From Polytrichum commune (Eukaryota > Streptophyta > Polytrichopsida > Polytrichales > Polytrichaceae), in the NCBI GenBank assembly GCA_950295325.1, contig OX485804.1, forward strand, positions 12,772,001 through 12,836,000: a DNA stretch of 64,000 nucleotides, in the 5' to 3' direction. Shown here one piece after another: positions 24,505-34,123 of this stretch. Every line of letters starts with the position of its first letter. The stretch's first letter is position 1. The notes under the pieces are model-generated. The model searched no databases, was not told the DNA's origin, and saw only the letters and a list, made by a program, of their open reading frames with translations. The translations under genes were made by a program, and so were the position numbers.

Positions 24505-25219
24505 CTCGGGGGGTGCACTGTACTAAACATGTACGAGTATACGTGAGTGCATAGGAGGGGTATTGATTTGGACCTTGCCATATTACGTATACATATGGTA
24601 TACATGTTATAATTTATAGTTACGTACATATATGGAAGGCCTTTAAAAAGTATACAATAATTGTACTTGTATGGTATTGTTACTATACTACATATCATAA
24701 GTTTTCATATTGGATGCGGAGGAAGTTTTGTAATCGTTGGGTGGAGTATAGGGATCCAATTGACTTGATGGACCGTCCATCAAACGTGGAGATTGGTTTA
24801 TGTTGGTATCAAAAAGGGGGTAACAACAAGTGGACATATGATCTTACTGATCATTTGATGGTAGACTTAGAGACAATTATTACATTGGCTACAATGACAT
24901 ATATTGGTGAATCAAATGTTTATGAGTTACATCCGGGAGATGAAAAAGTTTTCAACGACTTTGTTGATGAAAGCTAGGATATTTTGTTATACATATTATA
25001 GGGGTTGATTATTGTTCAAAAGTATATTTGTATACTTATGTTAATGACTATATATGAATGGATGTTTTTTTGTGTATACATATTTAACTTGTATATTTAT
25101 GGTTGCAATTGTATGTGTATTACTTCATTTCACAAAAAATAACTCGTATATAGGGGGTTTTTAGAGTATGCAGTGAACACACGTGATTTTAGGTATTAAT
25201 GAAAGGTGCACCCCCCGAG
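24505..25219. mobile_element. hAT-like DNA element, 715 bp, inserted in the tandem array
   Basis: Perfect 14-bp terminal inverted repeats, CTCGGGGGGTGCAC (24505-24518) and its complement (25206-25219), are bounded by a perfect 8-bp duplication GTGACTAG (24497-24504 and 25220-25227). Neighbouring repeat units give the empty site with only one copy of this 8-mer. An 8-bp duplication is the hAT signature; the tip sequence is not the usual CAGRG, so the family is uncertain. The interior is very AT-rich and holds one 87-codon open frame. It is too short for a transposase, so the element is non-autonomous. Confidence 0.85.
24714..24977 (+). CDS. Hypothetical 87-aa frame carried by the hAT-like element
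   Basis: The frame lies wholly inside the 715-bp element. It has a plausible amino-acid composition with an acidic C-terminus ending FNDFVDES and a Trp-containing middle (VEIGLCWYQKGGNNKW). I do not recognise it. It could be the tail of a former transposase, a captured host exon (a splice acceptor could precede it) or chance. The intact frame in a young-looking insertion is the main reason to list it. Confidence 0.3.
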   Translation: MRRKFCNRWVEYRDPIDLMDRPSNVEIGLCWYQKGGNNKWTYDLTDHLMVDLETIITLATMTYIGESNVYELHPGDEKVFNDFVDES

Positions 25220-25690
25220 GTGACTAGTGAACGGTTCCTACCAGCACGAGCTACTTTAGCTCCCATTTGATCAATGATAGCCACAGGATGTAATCTTTCA
25301 CTGGTGGTCTGCACCAGCAAGCGTGGACAGACTATCACTTGCTAATGGTGCCTTTCTCTGCTTAACTTGCAGCGTGCCCACACTTATTGGTGTGGGTGAC
25401 CAGTGAACGGTTCCTACCAGCACAAGCTACTTTAGCTCCCATTTGATCAATGATAGCCACAGGATGTAATCTTTCAGTGGTGGTCTGCACCAGCAAGCGT
25501 GGGCGGACTATCACTTGCTGATGGTGCCTTCCTCTGCTTAACTCATAGCATGCCCACACTTACTGTTGTGGGTGACCAATGAACGGTTCCTACCAGCACG
25601 GGTTACTTTTAGCTCCATTTGACCAATGATAACCACAAGATGTAATCCTTCACTGGTGGTCTGCACCAAGCAGTGTGGGTGAGCTATTAC

Positions 25691-26115
25691 TTAGTTTTGC
25701 CAAATTCAATACTTGAAATTGGTCGCAACTTAGTCAAGCGACTATGAAAAGGTTTCCCTATTAGCTGGAAACTGAATCAAGTTTACACCATTGCAACAGT
25801 CAAATCATTCAATGACTTATCCAATAGTAGAATCCCACAAATAAAGCAACCAAAGCAGTGTCCGGGGAGGATTTGGGGCATAACTGGTCTTTCCTTTATC
25901 AAATTTGAGGTATATTCTATATATTCCTCCAATATGATCAGTAATATTTTTAAGCCTTGAACTTCAACTGCTTATTTCTCAAACTCAACCGATTCTTTCC
26001 AGCAGTCAGTTCTCCCCGCTCATTGTCCCATAGAAACGTCTACTGAAATTTGGGCTTTAGTAATGATTACATGCTCGTACACAGTATCCCTGGATTACGA
26101 GCAAGATTATGAGTA
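25691..26115. other. Intergenic DNA with one stray minisatellite unit
   Basis: Non-coding. 25945-26010 is a single diverged unit of the 65-bp minisatellite at 18.6-18.95 kb. Confidence 0.5.
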
Positions 26116-26314
26116 CCGTAGTACCTTTACCACTTCGGCACTAATTAAACTATTTTTAGGAAACCCGAAGATTTTGGAAATTGTACTTTTAAAAATCTAA
26201 ACAGCTAATGTGGAAAATTTTGATTTCCCTATAAATACGGGATTGTCAAATCTAAAATTTAAAATGATAATGCTTACTCATCCATAAATAGCCAAAGTGG
26301 TAAAGGTACTACGG
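26116..26314. mobile_element. 199-bp hairpin MITE
   Basis: The 24-base arms at 26116-26139 and 26291-26314 are inverted copies with one mismatch (CCGTAGTACCTTTACCACTT begins the left arm). The interior is AT-rich and non-coding. The target duplication is not clear. Confidence 0.7.
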
Positions 26315-26872
26315 TCTGTGGTCACTCTCCGGGATTCAAACACCTATATTTGAGTGGTATGTACCAAGGCTTGTATTGAAGAATGATCACCAAACAGAGA
26401 CATGTTAGTACAATGAGATTAACCTATGTGCTAAAATATATCAACCATTCTCAGTTCATTTATTAAGACAGTTGAGAGGGCATGTGATCATTCAAAGACA
26501 AAGAAAATCTACACTTAATCTCTAAATTTTTTGCATATGAACTTCGATTCTCTAACACTTGAAACGGCAAGGATTTCATTTGCAAGGATGTTGCTACAAG
26601 CTTTTAAATGAGATTGGGAGGATTTTAGGTGCCTTTTAAGGTGTGTGGAACTGAGTCTTGTACCTTTTTGCAAATGGGTCTCACATCGTATTGGAAAAGG
26701 GACACGCATGTCATATCTCAAATGGAAGTCTTTTCGCTACATGAAGAGCCATCTCAAACTTGCCCTGGGCGGCTAAACTTGCCAATGCATAGGCCTGTAT
26801 TTACAGTCGTTCATCTACAAAAGAAAAGCAGACTAAATCAACTAATTACAGATGTCGTACGTTTTAACCTCC
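26315..26872. other. Dispersed repeat remnant
   Basis: 26315-26480 is a diverged copy of sequence at 19635-19800. The rest has no supported feature; a 111-residue frame overlapping 26629-26964 runs into the R1 repeat and is taken as chance. Confidence 0.45.
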
Positions 26873-27180
26873 CTAATATCACATCTGTGACAACCAAAGT
26901 ACACGTGATATTAAGGAGGTCTACAATGTTAACATGGATGCATGATACTAGAGAATTAATGTAGCATGTGACCTTATGGAATAACACAAAGTCAACATTA
27001 TAATAATAATAATGACAACGTGATGCATGCAAGCGTGTGATTTGAATTCTTTGGTGGATTATTTTAATGTCATAACATGTGGTATATGAGAGGAAAATGT
27101 GGCAGCAAGGAGGGAGATTTAGATTGAGCACATCCGTTTCCTAGGATTTCGGATATAAGAGAGGGAGTGACATTACAAAG
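26873..27180 (+). repeat. Repeat family R1, copy A
   Basis: The copy begins with a hairpin whose arms end in ATATCAC and GTGATAT and are extended by CCTCC/GGAGG, around a loop containing 'gacaaccaaag'. It ends near 'gagtgacatt'. About 310 bases. Copy B is at 30837-31475 and copy C, reversed, at 40640-40955. No coding frame is conserved among the copies. Confidence 0.75.
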
Positions 27181-28560
27181 GATGCCATTGTGAAGGTTAG
27201 GGTGTCTAAGACAAGCTTAAGTTGAGGAGGAGCCACTAGGGGAGGAAATTCATCAAGGACAGCATGAAATAGAATTTATGACCAACCAACACCAATATCC
27301 AAACTCAATTGGGCCTTCGGTGTAAGCACGGTGAAGTGGACGACTTCGATCCCTACATAGGTTTAAGTGAAAGTTATTATCAAATCTATATACTAACTTT
27401 GAATTTTGTGAAGAAGAAAATCATGAACATCATTAAAAATTATTGATTTACAAAGCTAACCAATTTATGTTGACAATAACAATTTTAAGATAAGCCTACG
27501 TATTTTAGGAGACATTGCGAATGGTGTGCCAATAAGTGATATTGAATAAGTAACTGTCCAAACTATGTTTAAAATACAACGAAATTACATTAAGTTGATT
27601 ATTTTCTACCAAAAAAATTTGATGATAACCTTAAGTTTATAATGAATTCAAGGAATATGGAGGAAAGAAGAACCCAAGTTCAAAATACTCAAGGTCATAA
27701 AATATGTGCTCAAAACCAAACTTAACCATTTGCTTTTGAGCATCACATTTAATGATAAGTTTTTAAAATCTCAGCTTGATAATATATATATATATATATA
27801 CTTGAGTGTTTAACACAACAATAAAGGTCGCCATGAAAATATTCCAATTTATACAACACTCGGCTACTACTTTTAAGCGTTTGACCAAAAAACTTATAGA
27901 TATAATATACCAGAACACCTTTTTAGTCCATTTTACAATGCTTGCACCCCCTTCTCTAATTCGACCTCCACAACGGCCAAATCTAAGATTCTGACTCCAA
28001 TCATATGTGTCAAAAACCTTAATCTCAGAGATGGATGTACCTAAATGATACACCTGCATTAGTACTACATGGACACTGCCAAGTAGGACCTACTGTTAAG
28101 AAGAGTTTCCAAAGAACCTTAGTTAACCTACTGCCACATCTTATTTTCAACATCAATTTGGAAATTTACACAACCATCGCAATGTCGACAATTCAAAAAA
28201 CTGTCACTGATTAGTGTCCGCGGACGTTGATATCACAAAGGACCTTATCACTTGGAGGCCTCCCTACGCCGTTTGTGGTATTGCAACGTTTAATCTACAA
28301 GTGATTGTTGGTTTTGAACTTCTAGATCACTACGGTGCGAATTCTACCGCATGACAAAAGGAAAACAAGAAAATAACCCGAAAACGAGTCACGACGATGG
28401 AGGAACATGTTTCCCAGTTCTTGGAAGCGCACCCATGTAACCTTGCTCATTCAAAAGGTGACAAGCAATCACGACACATAACATTGCTCAGGAGGGGGAA
28501 ATATGTTCCGTGGGACCCCCAGACATGTTTGAAGTGTTTTGGAACAATCACGTCACATAC
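27181..28560. other. Intergenic AT-rich DNA
   Basis: No gene is supported. An (AT)n microsatellite lies at about 27781-27800. Confidence 0.5.
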
Positions 28561-30060
28561 CGGCATCTAAATAGGTTCAGTTTGAATCCGGGCCAAGGCA
28601 AAGTCCCGGCTACCCCCAATTGTCCGCATTGTTAATAAACTAATTCCTACTTAGTCTTGCCATGCTTAGCATTAGTAGACCCTGGGTCATTGCCTAGCAT
28701 GGGTGAGTGTACAACCGGGTTACTTTTAGGTGCTAGGGTGTACACCTAAATGGGTACAGCTGCACTTCCTCCAACGAAATGAAATTGATTTTAAAATCTA
28801 GGAAGCTAGAAGACCGACGAGAGCTAACCTCCTAGTCATGCGGGACCACTGCCTCCCAACCACGACTTGGGGCTGATGATTTCTATGACGCATAGATTAT
28901 TCCAATGCATATTAGTTTAGGCATGGGTTATCATCAAGTGTCTAGTCGTTAGGAGCCTAGTCATTCAAATGTGACCGACATGACTATTGTTGAAGATTCT
29001 ACCAAAGGAGCTAGGGATGTCGCGCACCTCTCCATGAGGAGTGCCCGAAACACCATGGGCACAAGGGGGACCCCGGAGTGACACCCGGGACTTGTGGCGC
29101 CGTTGGTGAGAGGGCCCAAGTGATCCTAGTGTGGGTGAGGTCCCCGGGCGTTGGGAACGCCTCCCATCCACGAAGACTAGGAGGCACAAGGGTAAGGCCA
29201 TGAGCTATGCGTAGCTCATGGCGTGGTGATTCTAGAAAGCTCAAGAACACCTCAATCGGAGGTGTGAGCTAGGAGTTATGGCCATTTGAGTGGGGCGCTG
29301 TCCCGGGACAGCGCCCTGGTACAGCAGTGCCTGGGAGTGATTCCCGGGACTGCCAAGGTTCAAACAGGCATAACTTCCTCACCACTTGCCCGAATGGGGC
29401 AAGTGAGGAGTCCATCGGCATCTACGTGAAGCGTAGATGAAGATGGAGTGGTTGGTTGCTGGAATCAGACATCATACAAGGAAGTTATGATGGTCTGAAG
29501 CTGCTGGGGGCTTCTAGGCCCAGCGGCTAAGGGAAAATGTCCACTTGGCCCCAACTCTTGGTAGAGAGACAAGAGGTTGGTTGACGGTGGGGTAGGGGCC
29601 CCGCGTAGAGTCCTAGAGGCTTATATGGGTGAGGTGGTGTGGCCTCACCCACCCGAGGCCGAACGGCACGGCCTCCATGGGCATTGGCCCATTGTGAGGC
29701 CATAGTTGCCTAGTATGGTTCGGGTTGTTGTAGTGTTGCTCCGGCAACGCGATGATCAACATAGGATTGGACTTCCATGGATGGAAGTCCACATTGGGGA
29801 AATGGGTTACCGATTAAGGGGTGAGTCCCGAAAGCAAAGTAGGAGGGTTGGTTCCCTCCTATGAACTATTGGTCCGGGGTAAGAGGAGCTATCCATTAGC
29901 ATGGCGGAATGCGAAGGGTTAGCGCTCGTAACCTTTGCTAGAAACGAAAATTGGCAAGATTATTAAGGGACCTAGCAAGGGTTGCGACAAGGGAGGTGGG
30001 AAACCGGGCAACACACCAACACACTTGTCGGGTAATCTTCCATAAACACCAGGACGAGTG
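28561..30060. other. GC-rich block with many short hairpins, probable old transposable element
   Basis: This 1.5-kb stretch differs sharply from its AT-rich flanks. It contains a 24-bp perfect palindrome (29293-29316) and perfect or near-perfect hairpins at 28658-28700, 28728-28749, 29198-29221, 29374-29409, 29419-29439 and 29769-29790. No long open frame, terminal repeat or primer-binding site was found. An LTR or another non-coding part of a retroelement is the plainest reading, but it remains unclassified. Confidence 0.45.
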
Positions 30061-30224
30061 ACAGGCCTCACCCAAGTCCATTATTCTCAAATGAACACAC
30101 CTCATCAGCTAAGTAAAATTACGCATGTCCAAGATAACAATTACAACCATACCCAGAACCAACATACAACATGAAACCCAACACTATGCACCCCTCTCAC
30201 ACATTCCAAGCCCCAAACACTTAC

Positions 30225-30333
30225 CTCCAGTACACAATGCTGGTCTTTTGGGTATCCGTACCTAAGATCCATTTTTCATTCTTTCCAAACAAGCGGCAGT
30301 CGTAAACGGTGCGGCATTGATCAACACCAGTAA
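30225..30333 (-). pseudogene. Isolated exon-like fragment of an unknown gene
   Basis: On the minus strand a 109-base open segment is bounded by a good acceptor (aactgcag) and a perfect donor (GAG/gtaagt). It encodes a protein-like phrase, TGVDQCRTVYDCRLFGKNEK then WILGTDTQKTSIVYWR. I found no matching exons nearby, and repeats lie on both sides, so this is probably a gene fragment carried or left by rearrangement. The family is not recognised. Confidence 0.3.
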
Positions 30334-30836
30334 CTGCAGTTGAATTACCTATCACTAGTGTAGTGGGAGACTGGGCCTCATGGAAAAGTGCCCTTAAAAT
30401 CTGCGGCAAATGTCTCGTTAGAATCATGAGATGTACGAATGACAACCTACTATTAATGGGGTTCAAAACTTCAATATATCCGGATATACTTGATCATGTT
30501 GTCGTGAGTCTCCCAACCCTAACCTTGTCAATGTGCAGTTCCCGATGTCATATGTATGTATCTTGGTACGTGAGATAGGTGTGTGTATATATATATAGAT
30601 ATATATATGTCTCATCATATAGTAGTGCCTTTGCGTCCCCAGCATGCGAGAATGATGCTTCGGATATACTCTTGGCTCCCCTTCACCAGACGGCCGCCAG
30701 CCTCATCGTGAGGCCGATGTTTGCCCAACAAAGCCACTTTATTGTTGCACTCTGATTCTTTTTTCAAGAACAAGACCTGTTTTTATTAATCTAACACACC
30801 TGTACTCCACCGTTTATGCTTCACGCTAGCCTCCCC

Positions 30837-31475
30837 GATATCACGCCCGTGGCAACCAAAGTGCACGTGATATTAAGGAGCTCAGTACACTAAATAGGTA
30901 GATTAGTGTTAGATGAAGATTAGTGTTAGATGCAATAGTTACCTAAAACACTAATTTTCAACTGATATTACAATTAGTGTTTGAATAGGGTTTGAACAAA
31001 TTATACCTTTTACGAGGTTCTCATATTCGTCTTCCTTCAATTCTTCATTCCAAGATTTACAAAATATCATCTAACACTAAATGCGCTCATGTAAATATTT
31101 AAAGTTACTACTTGGTACAAATAGTGTTAGAGTTGACATTTAGTGTTCTAACACTATAGAGACAATTTACATTTAGCGTTTTCGTCGACTATTAGTGTTT
31201 CCAACACTAATCTACCTATTTAGCGTAGTTGTGAACGTGGATGTGTGATAATACAAAAGTAGTGTAGTGTGTGACGTTATGGAATAACACAAATGTCAAC
31301 AGTGTAATAATGACGACGTGGTGCGTGTGGGTGTGTGGTTTGAATTCTTTGGTGGTTTATTTTGATGTCAAAGCCTGTGATGTATGGGAGGGAAGCGTGG
31401 CGACGAGGAGTGAGATGTAAACTAAGAGCATATGTTTCCTAGGGTTTGGGGATATAAGAGAAGGAGTGACATTCG
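30837..31475 (+). repeat. Repeat family R1, copy B, split by a MITE
   Basis: The 5' hairpin (GATATCACG and CGTGATATT arms) is the best preserved of the three copies. After 'ggagctcagta' the copy is interrupted by the CACTA-ended MITE at 30888-31225 and resumes at 'gttgtgaacgtggatg', matching copy A. The nesting shows the MITE is younger than this repeat. Confidence 0.75.
30888..31225. mobile_element. CACTA-ended MITE, copy 2 (338 bp), TA duplication
   Basis: The left end CACTAAATAGGTAGATTAGTG and the right end are inverted copies with a single early mismatch over about 26 bases. TA flanks it on both sides (30886-30887 and 31226-31227). The unoccupied site can be inferred from R1 copy A. The interior repeats 'attagtgttagatg' and lacks any coding frame. 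It is related to the element at 893-1210. Confidence 0.8.
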
Positions 31476-31504
31476 GGGGGGATGATATTATGGAGTTTAG
31501 AGTG

Positions 31505-32015
31505 TATTTAGTGTCATGTACACTATTTGTGAAGGGTGTAAACTAGATGCCCACGGGTCTCAAAGTGTCACGTTTGCTAATAGCCAATATGCTTTCATTT
31601 GTTAACGTAAGTAACTTCTCCCAGTCATAACATAATGACATCTAAAGTAACACGTTGGGATACTTTCGATGATAGTCTTGCATTTTAGTATGCAAGGGAA
31701 AGACATTTTAAGCGTACTAATGGCCAGTGTCATGTGTTTACATTCTAGCATGCAAGGGGAAGATATCTTTTAGCATACTAATGACAAGTGTCATTTGTGT
31801 ATACTTGAGCCAACTTGTAGACCACTGTGTAACATAGACTTGCACCTCATAACACTATTGATTGTTCTCAAGCCAAGATATTAGTAAGTGCAGTGTGTCA
31901 TGAAGTGACACTTATGGTGAAATTGTCAATTGTCAATGTACACCTAGCATACATCTCAAAATAGGGTAAATGTCATTATTACGCATGTGACACGAAATGC
32001 CATAAGCAATGTAGT
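31505..32015. repeat. Dispersed repeat family R2, copy 2
   Basis: This matches 18075-18480 and 19186-19250 as one continuous unit, showing the shorter state without the 700-base insertion present in copy 1. Within it, a segment near 'gcatgcaagg' is locally duplicated (31680-31730 and 31740-31790). Non-coding. Confidence 0.65.
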
Positions 32016-34123
32016 ATCATTAGAAGTTCCTAACTTGCTTATGGGAGCAATGAATGGGAGAATTGACCTCTAGTTATAAGTGAACCGGTTGAGTTTGAGA
32101 AATAACCAGTTGAAGTTCAAGACTGCAAGAAAATCACCCATCATTTTAGAGGAATTTATGGAACATATCTTAAATTCATAAAGAACAACCAAAAGATCAC
32201 AACATGTAAACAGTTGGACTTGAGAACACTAGGATTTTGATCGATTACGTCCAAAAACCTCCCTGGACATTTTATGAAGGAGAATATATATAACTAATTA
32301 TGTCTCCCTTCAACCCTGACCGTTGTGAAGTGTGGACAGCCAGGCTCTTTGAGCTGGGCCCCCACCGAATTTTTTTACAGTGAGCATGTAGTCAGTAACT
32401 AATAACACAAGAATAATTTGGAGTTTTTAATACTAATTTCAGAATCAAACCTGCGAAAGAAGGTAGAACTACAAGGACGGATTGGACAAATTAACGACAA
32501 CATATTAAAGGTAGGTTCTTACTGTACTTGTTTTTCCCCCAGTAAGATTGATCAAGCTCATGGGAGAGAAAGGGAATTATAACATATGAGCATACCTCTC
32601 ATTCATCCAAGATAAAACCCCGAACATAGTGTACAACCTAAAGGTTGCTCTTTTTGTTGATTTGACATTGTATTAGTTCTAAGGACCTCAAATTAGTCTA
32701 GTCCAAGTCAACTAAGATGAATTTGTCACAGACTTATAGTGGGTCAAGTTTTTATTTAGGATGGACAAGAGGTTCCCTCGTAAGCAATAACTCCCTCCCT
32801 CCAACTTATGTCTCCAAAGACATCTAGCCGTCGGCATAACATTACTCAACGTTCAGCTCTCGTTTTGTGGGCCCTCAAAGTATGACAGTCAGATGCTCGA
32901 AAAATTGCATGGGGAGACTCAAATTCAGATTGACCTCCCAACATCCCACTGTTAGATTGAGGACCCACATGTTATGGGTTGTTGTGAAAGACAAGTATCA
33001 ATATCATAACCTAGGTGGTTCAAGTTCAAGTACAGTTCAACTAATAAGATCTCTCAAATATGAATGTCTAGTAAGTGGTACTAAATATCATTAAAAAATG
33101 TAACATTTGTAAGATAGGCTTTGTATAACATGGCTACTAATTTGACCACAGAAGTGTAGCCCTCAAAGATCGACTTGTCATATAGGACACCATTCATACC
33201 TCATCAGTTAACCACTCATCAGTGTGGGCCACTCTACTTCTCAAACTCAATGCTATACCCATAAATTTCATCTTTCTATGAATGAAGATTTAAAAGTGCT
33301 CAATACACAAATTCCAGATGCCTACATGGAAAGCCTACATAGATGAATTTGACTTTCTGGGAATCTTGAACAGCTAGACAACCTTGGTCTCCATGACTAG
33401 GTGGCCTACACACAATGTTATTCGACTGATGCAGATTTTTTTGTGCACTGTCCATTGTCTTTCCAACCCTGTAAAATAGTAACACCATCCTAGAAAACAT
33501 TTTATACAAAAAAAAAAGATATTTACGACCACATTAGGTACACAATAGTTACATTCAAGATGTATCCAATTAGATACAGTCTGTATGCAAGATCTACCTA
33601 TTTGTGTCTCAATCTAGAAATCACAAGACTTCTGTAAGACACATGTCTACCAGTTCATGACATTTCTTCACTCAAACAGACTACCCTTACCTCTTGGTAT
33701 GATGGGTTAGTTGTCTCTCTAGCATTTGATGTGCCCAATAGCATGTAATCTGCAGTTGATTAGATGTCACTTGTTACATCCAAGACCAGCTGATGTGTTA
33801 ACTTGAATGCAGTACGGAGATATGAAACAAGCCACAGAGAACAATTGCCACATTACAACCAACCTAGCTTCTGGCAACAGATCGCAACAAAGTTTCATAA
33901 TGACTAGACGGGCATTTCCAAGTTCCTAAGTAACTGTCTGAAGGCATTGCAACCTACATCAGCCCTGGCCCTGAAAACTGCTCATCTCCAACATTACACA
34001 TTGGAAATAGAAACATGACTTTGTGATAGTTTTCATTCTTTCATAACCACATGGCTCTCTCTACAGTGAAGTTTGATAGGAAGAATCCAACCCATCTGCA
34101 CAAACTGATAACAAAGCCCGCAA
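32016..34123. other. Intergenic DNA downstream of PRP38
   Basis: A single reversed unit of the 65-bp minisatellite lies at about 32085-32160. The rest is AT-rich. The last few hundred bases before 34124 should contain the PRP38 3' UTR on the minus strand, but I cannot place its end. Confidence 0.45.

Larger units (their letters stand above)
24083..25690. repeat. 176-bp tandem repeat array, about five units
   Basis: The landmark 'gtgaccagtgaacggtt' recurs at 24144, 24321, 24497/25220, 25396 and 25572: a period of 176-177 bases once the inserted element at 24505-25219 is removed. Units differ by scattered substitutions (roughly 85-92% identity). Each contains a small hairpin (CTGGTG and CACCAG around five bases). 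A partial unit leads the array. There is no conserved open frame across units. The length resembles plant satellite monomers, but this array is far too short to imply a centromere. Confidence 0.9.

Noticed and set aside
24083-25690. Reading the 176-bp array as a centromere or as a CRISPR array
   Set aside because: Only about five diverged units are present, without the repeat-spacer pattern of CRISPR and far too few for a centromere.
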